9,093 nucleotides of DNA from an uncultured Finegoldia sp. (GTDB taxonomy: Bacteria; Bacillota; Clostridia; Tissierellales; Peptoniphilaceae). The notes beneath the pieces were generated by a model that worked only from the letters and a program-made list of their open reading frames with translations, was not told the DNA's origin and ran no database searches. The stretch covers positions 1 to 9,093 of the forward strand of contig NZ_CAAFUQ010000007.1 of assembly GCF_900766215.1 (NCBI RefSeq), given 5' to 3'. The position numbers and the translations under genes were made by a program. This document shows, in pieces, positions 1 through 6,833 of the stretch. Each line of letters starts with the position of its first letter. Position 1 is the first letter of the stretch.

Positions 1-2
1 AA

Positions 3-9
3 ATGGTAC
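3..9. repeat. Candidate left copy of the IS end repeat
   Basis: ATGGTAC here is identical to 1601-1607, at the other side of the element. It may be the core duplicated on insertion, or a sequence shared by the two element ends. Only two bases of flank are visible, so the outside context cannot be checked. Confidence 0.4.
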
Positions 10-18
10 AATGAAGAT
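6..18 (+). repeat. 13-base inverted repeat partner of 1544-1556
   Basis: GTACAATGAAGAT here matches GTATAATGAAGAT on the opposite strand at 1556-1544, 12 of 13 bases. It may be an imperfect subterminal inverted repeat recognised at both ends of the element. The positions relative to the two ends are unequal, so a chance match in AT-rich DNA is not excluded. Confidence 0.35.
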
Positions 19-33
19 AGAATTAAAACAAAA

Positions 34-78
34 TTAAACGGAATGTCCCCTGTTATGTACAGATTACATTCCGCTTAA
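34..78 (-). repeat. Subterminal hairpin, 3' end of IS110
   Basis: TTAAACGGAATGT (34-46) is an inverted repeat of ACATTCCGCTTAA (66-78) with one difference, which becomes a G-U pair in RNA of the transposase strand. Inside it, CTGT (50-53) pairs with ACAG (59-62) across two unpaired triplets. On the transposase strand the hairpin is followed by a T-rich stretch (TTTAATTTTGTTTT), so it could also end transposase transcription. I cannot tell an end-recognition role from a terminator role. Confidence 0.6.
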
Positions 79-150
79 AATATTATTAAATTATTCCGTG
101 TTTACGGGTTCAGGTCAAATCAATCGGCTTTTTTAGTGTAATTTTAGATT

Positions 151-1372
151 TTATGCTACTTTCAATTCTTGTTTTTGGGCTTTTGATTCCATAACTCTTG
201 CATAGTAGATTCTTAAGAATTTGTTTAATCCTGCAAATTTACATACTTTTTTGGCTTTTCCTTCTTTTTCTTTTTTTATCATGTACTTATATATTTCATT
301 TTCTGGTTTTTTAGCACTCATCATACATTTCATTGCCTGGTAGCCTACTTTTCTTAGTATTGCGTTTCCTCTTTTACTTATTTTTCTTTGATCTGCTTTA
401 AAGTTTCCTGATTCATATGGTGGTGCGTCTATTCCTATAAAGGATATTAGGCTTTTTTTGTTTTTAAATTTTGATAGGTCGCCAAATTCTGCTACTATTT
501 GTACTGCTAATTTTTCTGATATTCCTGAGAATTTTTTTGCTTCTTGATATTCTTCTAAGGGCTCGGATATTTCTATCATTTGTGATAAAATTCTATTTAG
601 AATCTGATTTATTTGTTTTATCAGGTTTATTCCTTCTCTGATATTTGTTTCTATTTTTGTGTTATGGGAAGGTTGTGTTGAGATACTATCCTCTGCTAAT
701 TGGTAAATGGCTTTTGCTTTGTTTGCATTTGGATTGTATCTCTTTTCTTTTGCCCACCTTTTATATTCTTCTATAAATTCTTCTTCTGTTTTTTCTAATA
801 CTAGGTCTTTATGCCACCATTTTTCTGAAAAGTCTAAGAGTTTGTCTTTTGAAAAGTCTCCTGAATTATGTAGTATTAGTTTTTTTATGCCTGGAAATGT
901 TTGATGTATTGTTTGATCTATGTAGTTCATTTGATCGATTCTTAGATCCATGTAATGTTGGTAGTTTCTGTTTAATTCTTTAAGACTCTGTAGTTTTCTT
1001 CATCTACTTTGTATTCTTCTAATTCTTTCCAATACATTAGTCCATATTCTGCTATTTGTTTTGCATCCATCTTGTCATTTTTTGCTTTTCTAAAGTTTAA
1101 TGCTTGACAATATTGTTTCATTTTTAATGGATTTATTACTGTTACAAAGTATCCTCTATCTTTTAATTCATAAAGTATTGGTAGATGATATTTTCCTGAT
1201 GCTTCCTTTGTTATTTTTACTTCTTCTTTTAATTTTTCTAGTTTCTCTATTAATTCTTCTACTTTTGTTTTTTTAGAGAAACATCAAAGGGTTTCCAAAT
1301 TATTTTGTTCCCTTGTTCTAATGCACAAACTGTTATTTTTTCTTTTGATATGTCTATTCCTACAGATATCAT
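151..1372 (-). pseudogene. IS110-family transposase, two frameshifts
   Basis: The start is ATG at 1372-1370, with a ribosome binding site (AGAAGGG) just upstream. The first frame begins MISVGIDISKEKITVCALE, carrying the first acidic residue of the DEDD RuvC-like domain, and stops at a TAG (1261-1259). A -1 shift near the seven-base A run at 1274-1268 opens a second frame with KEASGKYHLPIL and AKNDKMDAKQIAEYG, the other acidic motifs; it stops at TAA (974-972). A second -1 shift around 986-978 leads through LKELNRNYQHYMDLRID into 266 codons with the Transposase_20 domain, including FSGISEKLAVQIVAEFGD, FIGIDAPPYESGNF and KISKRGNAILRKVGYQA, which holds the serine region. Repaired, the protein would be about 407 residues, normal for the family, so only single bases are missing. 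It would act with a bridge RNA as a DNA recombinase. The copy is probably dead, unless the shifts are sequencing errors. Confidence 0.88.
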
Positions 1373-1379
1373 AATTTCC

Positions 1380-1552
1380 CTTCTTTCTTATTATTTTGTA
1401 GTTTCTACCTGCACCATTACACTCTTTTTAGCTTGTGACACGGACGTTTTGCCCAACCTGCTTAACCGAATATGAATAATGAAAAGGTAGTTGACAGTTT
1501 TATTGGCGGATGTTTCAACCCTAAAAGCGACTCGTCATACTACATCTTCATT
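1380..1552 (-). ncRNA. Candidate IS110 bridge RNA
   Basis: The segment lies between the candidate element end and the transposase start, where IS110-group elements encode the bridge RNA that pairs with target and donor DNA. Read on the transposase strand, 1552-1534 pairs with 1495-1478: 17 base pairs with one G-U, one mismatch (1544/1486) and one bulged A (1538). They enclose a 38-base loop at 1533-1496, with a weak inner hairpin (1521-1518 with 1511-1508). Further on, GGGC-AAAAC-GTCC and GTAG-AAA-CTAC can form small hairpins, and AUGGUGC (1417-1411) can pair with the end repeat. The length, about 170 bases, is in the range known for IS621. A TATAAT box at 1555-1550 faces the right way but overlaps the outer stem, so the true 5' end is uncertain; a promoter formed across the circle junction is also possible. 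Confidence 0.5.
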
Positions 1553-1558
1553 ATACAA

Positions 1559-1600
1559 AAATAGTGCAAGATAGGGATTACTTCCTTTCTTACACTATTT
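1559..1600 (-). repeat. Subterminal hairpin, 5' end of IS110
   Basis: AAATAGTGCAAGA (1559-1571) and TCTTACACTATTT (1588-1600) are inverted repeats with one difference, again a G-U pair when read as RNA of the transposase strand, enclosing a 16-base loop. The hairpin directly borders the candidate end repeat at 1601-1607. It is 13 pairs long, like the hairpin near the opposite end (34-78), but the sequence is different. Confidence 0.6.
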
Positions 1601-1607
1601 ATGGTAC
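1601..1607. repeat. Candidate right copy of the IS end repeat
   Basis: ATGGTAC, identical to 3-9. It sits between the subterminal hairpin of the element (1559-1600) and the A/T tract of the L,D-transpeptidase terminator (1609-1643), which marks a plausible boundary between the element and the host sequence. Confidence 0.45.
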
Positions 1608-1608
1608 T

Positions 1609-1643
1609 AAAAAGTCGACTATTATAAAATAATCGACTAATTT
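1609..1643 (-). terminator. Terminator of the L,D-transpeptidase gene
   Basis: Read leftwards, AGTCGA (1638-1633) and TCGACT (1618-1613) pair. The stem is extended by TTAT with ATAA across a three-base bulge, and is followed by a run of five T (1613-1609). It begins six bases after the TAA stop of the gene. The rightward strand also shows an A tract before and a T tract after the stem, so it may work in both directions and shield the gene from the insertion sequence. The stem is AT-rich and only moderately strong. Confidence 0.7.
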
Positions 1644-3053
1644 TTAATAGATTACAACTGGCATTCCATTTTCAGCCGAATTGAAAATTGTACGAACATG
1701 ATTTATAGGAGTATTTATACAACCATGACTTCCAGCACCATTAAAGATTTGTCCACCGTAGGCGGCCCTTCCCTTTGTATCGTGAATTCCTACACCAGTA
1801 TAGTCAATTTGCATCCAATAATCTACATGAACTTTATATTTTGATCCGTCTGGATTAAATCCTCTTAAAAATCTATCAGTTTCTTTTGACCAAATTTCAA
1901 ATAAGCCTGTTGGTGTTTCGTGGTCAATTGATGGATCTCCTGTAACAACAGGTGTGTCTAATACTAGTTTACCATCTTTAAAATACCACAAATGTTGTGC
2001 TCCCAAGCTTATTTCAATATAGCTTTTTCCAAGAACTCCATTATTTAGGCTTCTTCTGCTATATACTAAATCACTATCTATGGTTTTACCGTTTTTTAAA
2101 GCATCTGTAATCATAGCTACTGTTTGTTTTTTGTTAATTTCATTTCCAAAAACTTTTGCTTTAACTTTTATGGATTTACCATTATGAGTTGTAAAATCAA
2201 AATCTTTTCCAACAACTTCGAATTTTTCTTTTAAATCATCTACAAAAATTCTAACTTTTTTATCTTCGAATTTGTAGTTTTCATCCAAAAAAATAGAGTT
2301 ATCTTCAATTTTTTGCGATTCACCATTTGGCAACTTTAAGGTAATTGAAGCTTTTGCAATGTTTTCTAGTTCTTTTTTATTCGGTTCTAATGTTTTTTTA
2401 GTAACTTGAGGGTTAATATATTCAGAAGACAAAGTAATCTCATTCTTATGTTCATTAAACCCTTTTATTACAGATTCACAAACTTTTTCCAAGTTCAGTT
2501 TATTACCAAATTCTTCAGGCTTAATTATAGCCTTTTTATTTTCAAAAGTTAATTGTGCATTTTTAGGTTCTTTTATATTTTTAAATAACTCACTATTATT
2601 TATAGTTTTCTTCAATTTTGCTGAATCTACACTTTTTTTAACTTTCACATCAGTTTCTATTCCTTTAATTAATTCAACAGGCCATAAAAAACCATGTTGA
2701 ACATAAGTTTGATTCTCTAATGCAACTTGTTTTAACCCAGATTGTGAATTGTTTAATGTCACTGTTTTATTATCTCTTCCAATGATTGATGTAGTTTGTT
2801 CATCAAAAATATTCTTTACATCAGAAATTTTCCTTAATCCTAAACTTTCTCCATTAATCATTGCATTTGGATAAGTCATGAAACTAAAAAATATTGAGAT
2901 TAATATATAAACACCTAAAAGAATAGAAACTACCCAAATCCATGAATGTTTTTGACTTGATTCTTTTAGTTTGTAAATACTATTATTTTTTGAAGACTCA
3001 TTGCTAACTTCATCATTTATTTTGTCTTCTTTTTTTTGTAAATTATTTTTCAA
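1644..3053 (-). CDS. Membrane-anchored L,D-transpeptidase (YkuD)
   Basis: The enzyme forms 3-3 cross-links in peptidoglycan, or attaches groups to the third stem residue, by acyl transfer through a cysteine, and resists most beta-lactams. The 469-residue protein starts with a charged cytoplasmic tail (1-35), then a single membrane segment (about 36-60, VSILLGVYILISIFFSF) with no cleavage site evident. A long extracellular part (about 65-330) resembles the putative peptidoglycan-binding repeats found before YkuD domains in Gram-positives. The catalytic domain is at about 343-469, with H424 (GIHD) and S442-H-G-C445-I-N, the full active-site motif. The start is TTG, chosen because AGGTG lies just upstream and the next ATG (residue 60) would remove the membrane anchor. 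It is transcribed alone, away from the PPDK operon, and ends at its own terminator. Confidence 0.9.
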   Translation of the reverse strand: MKNNLQKKEDKINDEVSNESSKNNSIYKLKESSQKHSWIWVVSILLGVYILISIFFSFMTYPNAMINGESLGLRKISDVKNIFDEQTTSIIGRDNKTVTLNNSQSGLKQVALENQTYVQHGFLWPVELIKGIETDVKVKKSVDSAKLKKTINNSELFKNIKEPKNAQLTFENKKAIIKPEEFGNKLNLEKVCESVIKGFNEHKNEITLSSEYINPQVTKKTLEPNKKELENIAKASITLKLPNGESQKIEDNSIFLDENYKFEDKKVRIFVDDLKEKFEVVGKDFDFTTHNGKSIKVKAKVFGNEINKKQTVAMITDALKNGKTIDSDLVYSRRSLNNGVLGKSYIEISLGAQHLWYFKDGKLVLDTPVVTGDPSIDHETPTGLFEIWSKETDRFLRGFNPDGSKYKVHVDYWMQIDYTGVGIHDTKGRAAYGGQIFNGAGSHGCINTPINHVRTIFNSAENGMPVVIY

Positions 3054-3058
3054 ATTAT

Positions 3059-3063
3059 CACCT
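3059..3063 (-). promoter_or_regulatory. Ribosome binding site for the TTG start
   Basis: On the leftward strand AGGTG (followed by ATAAT) stands five bases before TTG at 3053-3051. It is the only good ribosome binding site near the 5' end of the L,D-transpeptidase frame and decides the non-ATG start. Confidence 0.7.
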
Positions 3064-3157
3064 ACTATTTATTATTCCTATATTTAAAATCATATCATAA
3101 ATCCATTAGTATAGTAAATATTTATATTAAATTACATTGTTTCTATACTCTGTTTTT

Positions 3158-3163
3158 ATTATA
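3158..3163 (-). promoter_or_regulatory. Possible -10 box, L,D-transpeptidase gene
   Basis: A perfect TATAAT on the leftward strand, about 105 bases before the TTG start. No good -35 box is seen at the right distance (TTTTAT is the best at 17 bases). Weaker boxes nearer the gene (TATACT, TATGAT) are alternatives, so this assignment is tentative. Confidence 0.4.
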
Positions 3164-3200
3164 CATTGTCGAATTTTTGAATAAAATATCAAAGATTTAC

Positions 3201-3228
3201 TTTAAAATTGTAAAAAATGATGTATAAT
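3201..3228 (+). promoter_or_regulatory. Promoter of the PPDK operon
   Basis: TATAAT at 3223-3228 with TTTAAA at 3201-3206, spacing 16, lies about 30 bases before the regulator's start codon. The leader would be about 24 bases, too short for a riboswitch. Apart from this and the divergent promoter, the 205-base intergenic region shows only AT-rich sequence and no clear operator. Confidence 0.55.
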
Positions 3229-3258
3229 TAAATTGATAATACTAAAAAGGGGTGAATT

Positions 3259-4077
3259 ATGGAAACAATTAATCTGGTAGTTTTATCTGATTCTACCGGG
3301 GACACAGGTGATCAAATAGCTCGAGCAGCTCTAGCCCAATTTGATATTACTTGTGAAAATGCAAAATTTCACTTATTTGGACATATCCGATCTATTGAGC
3401 ATCTCAATTCTACTTTGAAGAAATGTTTAGAAATGGATAATATTATTATATATTATAGTTTAGTTCAAGAAAGTTTAATTGATAGCTTAAAAAAATTCTG
3501 TGATATGAATAATCTTATATCAGTAGATATTTTGACACCGTCAATTGTGGCTATTCAACGATTAACCAAACGATCTCCAGCTACAGACCCTGGAGCTTTG
3601 AGAAAGCTAGATGAACATTATTTTAGAAGAATAGACGCAATAGAATTTGCTGTAAGATATGATGATGGAAAAGATCCAAGAGGAGTCGCTAGAGCTGATA
3701 TAACGATTATTGGTGTTTCTAGAACTTCGAAAACACCATTATCTATGTATCTTGCAAATAAGCATTACAAAGTTTGCAATATTCCACTTGTACCAGAGTC
3801 ACCAGTCCCAAAGGAACTTTTTGAAATTGAACCAAAAAGAGTCATCGGTCTTACTAACTCTCCTGATAAGCTAAACAAAATCAGAAAAGAAAGACTAAAA
3901 TCTATGGGATTGCCAACTGAAAGTACATACTCTGATTTGGGTAGAATACTTGACGAATTAGATTATGCTGAGAAGGTAATGAAGAAAATCGGATGTCCTA
4001 TCATAAACGTTTCTGACAGAGCAATTGAAGAAACGGCAGAAGTTATTATCAGACATCTAAAAAAAATGAATGATTAA
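3259..4077 (+). CDS. PPDK regulatory protein (kinase/pyrophosphorylase)
   Basis: This 272-residue protein of the DUF299/PDRP family switches pyruvate phosphate dikinase off and on. It phosphorylates a threonine next to the catalytic histidine using ADP, and removes that phosphate by phosphorolysis with inorganic phosphate, giving pyrophosphate. The N-terminus has the family motif SDSTGDTGDQIARA (10-23), and the P-loop-like GVSRTSKTP (152-160) is complete, followed by LSMYLANKHYKVCNIPLVPE. SDRAIEETAEVI near the C-terminus is also typical. Length is normal. The ATG is preceded by AGGGGTG at four bases. The gene for its only expected target, PPDK, begins 15 bases downstream, which supports the name over the related regulator of PEP synthetase. 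Confidence 0.94.
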   Translation: METINLVVLSDSTGDTGDQIARAALAQFDITCENAKFHLFGHIRSIEHLNSTLKKCLEMDNIIIYYSLVQESLIDSLKKFCDMNNLISVDILTPSIVAIQRLTKRSPATDPGALRKLDEHYFRRIDAIEFAVRYDDGKDPRGVARADITIIGVSRTSKTPLSMYLANKHYKVCNIPLVPESPVPKELFEIEPKRVIGLTNSPDKLNKIRKERLKSMGLPTESTYSDLGRILDELDYAEKVMKKIGCPIINVSDRAIEETAEVIIRHLKKMND

Positions 4078-4092
4078 AAAGGAGTTTTTTAA

Positions 4093-6723
4093 ATGACAGA
4101 AAAATATGTTTACAGTTTTAAAGAAGGTAATAAAGACATGCGAAGCCTTCTTGGTGGAAAAGGTGCCAACTTAGCCGAAATGACTAATATGGATATACCT
4201 GTTCCAACAGGATTTACTATTACTACTGAAGCTTGTAACAAATTTTATCAAGAAGACGAAAAATTATGGGATGGATTATTTGAAGAAATCAAATCTCATA
4301 TTGAAGAAACAGAAAAAGAATTAAACAAGAAATTTTCCGATGAAGAAAATCCTCTACTGTTTTCTGTTCGTTCTGGCGCTGTAATATCTATGCCAGGTAT
4401 GATGGACACAATCTTAAACCTAGGTTTAAATGATAAATCTGTTATCGGTTTAGCCAAATCAACTAATAACGAAAGATTTGCTTATGATTCTTATAGAAGA
4501 TTTATTCAAATGTTTTCAGATGTTGCAAGAGAAATTCCTAAAGTATTATTTGAAAACGAATTAGATAATATAAAAGAAGAAAAAAACGTTACAGATGATA
4601 CAGATCTTGATAGCGAAGATTTAAAGAAAATTGTTGAAAAATTCAAAGAAATCTACAAAGAAGAAATGGGCGAAGATTTTCCACAAGACCCTATCGATCA
4701 ATTGAGATATGCAATAGAAGCTGTTTTTAGATCTTGGAATAATCCTAGAGCCAAAATTTATAGACAATTAAACGGCATCGATGATAAATTAGGTACTGCA
4801 GTGAACATTCAATCAATGGTATTCGGTAACATGGGAAATACATCTGGAACAGGTGTTGCATTCTCAAGAAACCCTGCAACTGGTGAAAATAAATTATTTG
4901 GTGAATTCTTAATGAATGCACAAGGTGAAGATGTTGTTGCTGGTATAAGAACTCCTCAACCAATCAGTCAATTACAAGACGTTATGCCTGAAGTATATGA
5001 ACAATTCCATTCTATAACTAAAAGATTAGAAGAACACTACAGAGATATGCAAGATTTGGAATTCACAATTGAAAATTCTAAATTATATTTACTTCAAACT
5101 AGAAACGGAAAAAGAACTGCTATAAGCGCACTAAATGTCGCAGTAGATCAAGTAAATGAAGGTTTAATTTCAAAAGAAGAAGCTATTTTAAGAATTGAAC
5201 CAAATAGTTTAAATCAACTCCTACACCCTACTTTTGATCAAAAAGAATTAGAAAATGCTGAAGTTATTACAAAAGGTTTAGCTGCTTCACCTGGAGCCGC
5301 TAGTGGTCACGTTTATTTTAGTGCTGAAGATTGTAAAACAGCTGCATCTAAGGGCATTAAATCAATATTAGTTCGTCAAGAAACATCTCCTGAAGATATT
5401 GAAGGTATGATTAAAGCTGAAGGTATATTAACTGCAAGAGGAGGTATGACATCTCACGCCGCAGTAGTTGCACGTGGAATGGGTGCATGCTGTGTAGCAG
5501 GTGCTAGTGAAATAAGAGTAGACGAAGAGAACAAAGTAATCAGAGGTAAAAACATCGAAATCAAAGAAGGAGATTTGATTTCATTAGATGGTAGCACTGG
5601 ATATGTTTATAAAGGAGAAATTTCTAAAGTAAGTCCAGAACTTACTGGTAACTTTGCCCAATTTATGCAATGGGTTGATGAAATTAAAAGATTAGGTGTA
5701 AAAACTAATGCAGATACTCCAAAAGATGCACATCAAGCAAAAGAATTTGGTGCTGAAGGAATAGGATTAACAAGAACTGAGCACATGTTCTTCAACGAAG
5801 AAAGAATTCCAATCGTTAGACAAATGATTCTCTCAAACACTACCGAAAGAAGACAAAAAGCTCTTGATAAATTAAGACCTTTCCAAGAAGAAGACTTTTA
5901 CAACATTTACAAAGAAATGGGAGATTTATCAGTTACTATCAGACTTTTAGATCCACCACTTCATGAATTCTTACCAAAAGAAAAACATGATATTGAAGAA
6001 TTAGCGAAAGAAATGGATTTAACTTTTGATGAAGTAAATGATATTATTTTAGAACTTCACGAAGTAAACCCAATGCTTGGACACAGAGGTTGTAGACTAT
6101 CTGTAACTTATCCAGAAATTTATAGAATGCAAGCAAGAGCAATTATTAGTGCTGCTCTAAAAGTTAAAGAAGAAACTTCACATGAAATAGTTCCTCAAAT
6201 TATGATTCCGCTTGTTGGAGAAAAGAGAGAATTAAAATACGTTAAGGATCAAATAATTGAAGAAATCAATCAAGTATTTGAAGAAACAAATCAAAAATTA
6301 GATTATGAAATTGGTACTATGATTGAAATACCAAGAGCTTGTTTAATGGCTGATGAAATTGCCGAAGAAGCTGACTTCTTCAGTTTTGGTACAAATGACT
6401 TAACTCAAATGTCATTCGGTTTCTCAAGAGATGATGCTGGTAAGTTCTTATCAGAATATAAAGAAAAGAAAATCTATTCAAGAAGTCCATTTGAAAGATT
6501 AGACCAAGAAGGTGTTGGTCAGCTAATCAAAATTGCTATTGAAAGAGGTAAATCTTCAAATCCTGATTTGCACGTAGGTATTTGCGGTGAACATGGTGGA
6601 GATCCTGAAAGTGTTGAATTCTGTCACAGAATTGGATTAGATTATGTATCTTGTTCCCCATACAGAGTTCCAATCGCAAGATTAGCAGCAGCTCAAGCAG
6701 CAGCAAGAGAAAAATTAAAATAA
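4093..6723 (+). CDS. ppdK: Pyruvate, phosphate dikinase
   Basis: The enzyme interconverts pyruvate, ATP and phosphate with PEP, AMP and pyrophosphate; in anaerobes it often works in glycolysis to gain ATP from PEP using pyrophosphate, or in gluconeogenesis. It is 876 residues long, a full-length match to the family. The N-terminal ATP-grasp domain (about 1-340) has GGKGANLAEM (21-30), SVRSGA (91-96) and QTRNGKR (335-341). The swivelling phosphohistidine domain has GGMTSHAAVVARG (450-462), with H455 catalytic and T453 the regulatory threonine. The C-terminal PEP/pyruvate barrel has R561, R617, E745, N768 and C831 (GICGEHGG). As far as I recall, most of these positions equal the numbering of the Clostridium symbiosum enzyme. 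AAGGAG lies eight bases before ATG. It is co-transcribed with its regulator, and a strong terminator follows. Confidence 0.97.
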   Translation: MTEKYVYSFKEGNKDMRSLLGGKGANLAEMTNMDIPVPTGFTITTEACNKFYQEDEKLWDGLFEEIKSHIEETEKELNKKFSDEENPLLFSVRSGAVISMPGMMDTILNLGLNDKSVIGLAKSTNNERFAYDSYRRFIQMFSDVAREIPKVLFENELDNIKEEKNVTDDTDLDSEDLKKIVEKFKEIYKEEMGEDFPQDPIDQLRYAIEAVFRSWNNPRAKIYRQLNGIDDKLGTAVNIQSMVFGNMGNTSGTGVAFSRNPATGENKLFGEFLMNAQGEDVVAGIRTPQPISQLQDVMPEVYEQFHSITKRLEEHYRDMQDLEFTIENSKLYLLQTRNGKRTAISALNVAVDQVNEGLISKEEAILRIEPNSLNQLLHPTFDQKELENAEVITKGLAASPGAASGHVYFSAEDCKTAASKGIKSILVRQETSPEDIEGMIKAEGILTARGGMTSHAAVVARGMGACCVAGASEIRVDEENKVIRGKNIEIKEGDLISLDGSTGYVYKGEISKVSPELTGNFAQFMQWVDEIKRLGVKTNADTPKDAHQAKEFGAEGIGLTRTEHMFFNEERIPIVRQMILSNTTERRQKALDKLRPFQEEDFYNIYKEMGDLSVTIRLLDPPLHEFLPKEKHDIEELAKEMDLTFDEVNDIILELHEVNPMLGHRGCRLSVTYPEIYRMQARAIISAALKVKEETSHEIVPQIMIPLVGEKRELKYVKDQIIEEINQVFEETNQKLDYEIGTMIEIPRACLMADEIAEEADFFSFGTNDLTQMSFGFSRDDAGKFLSEYKEKKIYSRSPFERLDQEGVGQLIKIAIERGKSSNPDLHVGICGEHGGDPESVEFCHRIGLDYVSCSPYRVPIARLAAAQAAAREKLK

Positions 6724-6734
6724 TTAGGTTAACT

Positions 6735-6768
6735 AGATAGAGTAAACATGTTTACTCTATCTTTTTTT
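6735..6768 (+). terminator. Terminator of the PPDK operon
   Basis: A perfect 28-base palindrome (6735-6762; arms AGATAGAGTAAA and TTTACTCTATCT around CATG), beginning 11 bases after the stop codon, runs into seven T (6762-6768). This is a textbook Rho-independent terminator and separates the operon from the next gene. Confidence 0.92.
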
Positions 6769-6800
6769 GATTTCTATTAACTTATTATAGAAACAATTTG

Positions 6801-6809
6801 TGGTATAAT
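6801..6809 (+). promoter_or_regulatory. Extended -10 promoter of the FemABX gene
   Basis: TGGTATAAT is a perfect extended -10 box (TGn plus TATAAT) 24 bases before the ATG. The -35 region is poor (TTATTA at 16 bases), as is usual for extended -10 promoters. It lies just after the PPDK terminator, so the gene has its own promoter. Confidence 0.7.
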
Positions 6810-6833
6810 GTATGAAGTTAAGGAAGTGATAAA

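Larger units (their letters stand above)
3..1607 (-). mobile_element. IS110-family insertion sequence, transposase broken
   Basis: The stretch holds one leftward IS110-type transposase reading frame (interrupted), about 230 bases of non-coding sequence upstream of it and about 150 bases downstream. The long upstream region is the arrangement of the IS110 group rather than the IS1111 group. A 7-base direct repeat, ATGGTAC, lies at 3-9 and 1601-1607; I take it as the approximate ends, giving about 1.6 kb. IS110 elements lack conventional terminal inverted repeats and often have only a short shared core at their ends, so this repeat is suggestive rather than proof. The right end lies beside the terminator of the L,D-transpeptidase gene. 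Family assignment is firm from the protein; the exact ends are inferred, and the left end could lie just outside the window. Confidence 0.75.

Noticed and set aside
707..904. 65-codon rightward open frame inside the transposase
   Set aside because: Antisense to a clearly homologous transposase region, no ribosome binding site, low-complexity translation.
1424..1431. CTTTTTAG repeated between the non-coding region and the IS flank
   Set aside because: Low-complexity eight-base match, and the order of segments does not allow continuous pairing with the flank.
3054..3258. Search for a riboswitch, operator or small RNA between the divergent genes
   Set aside because: Only AT-rich sequence and promoter-like boxes; leaders too short or unstructured to support a call.
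4745..4963. 72-codon leftward open frame inside PPDK
   Set aside because: Lies opposite the conserved ATP-grasp coding sequence; composition is that of a complement shadow.
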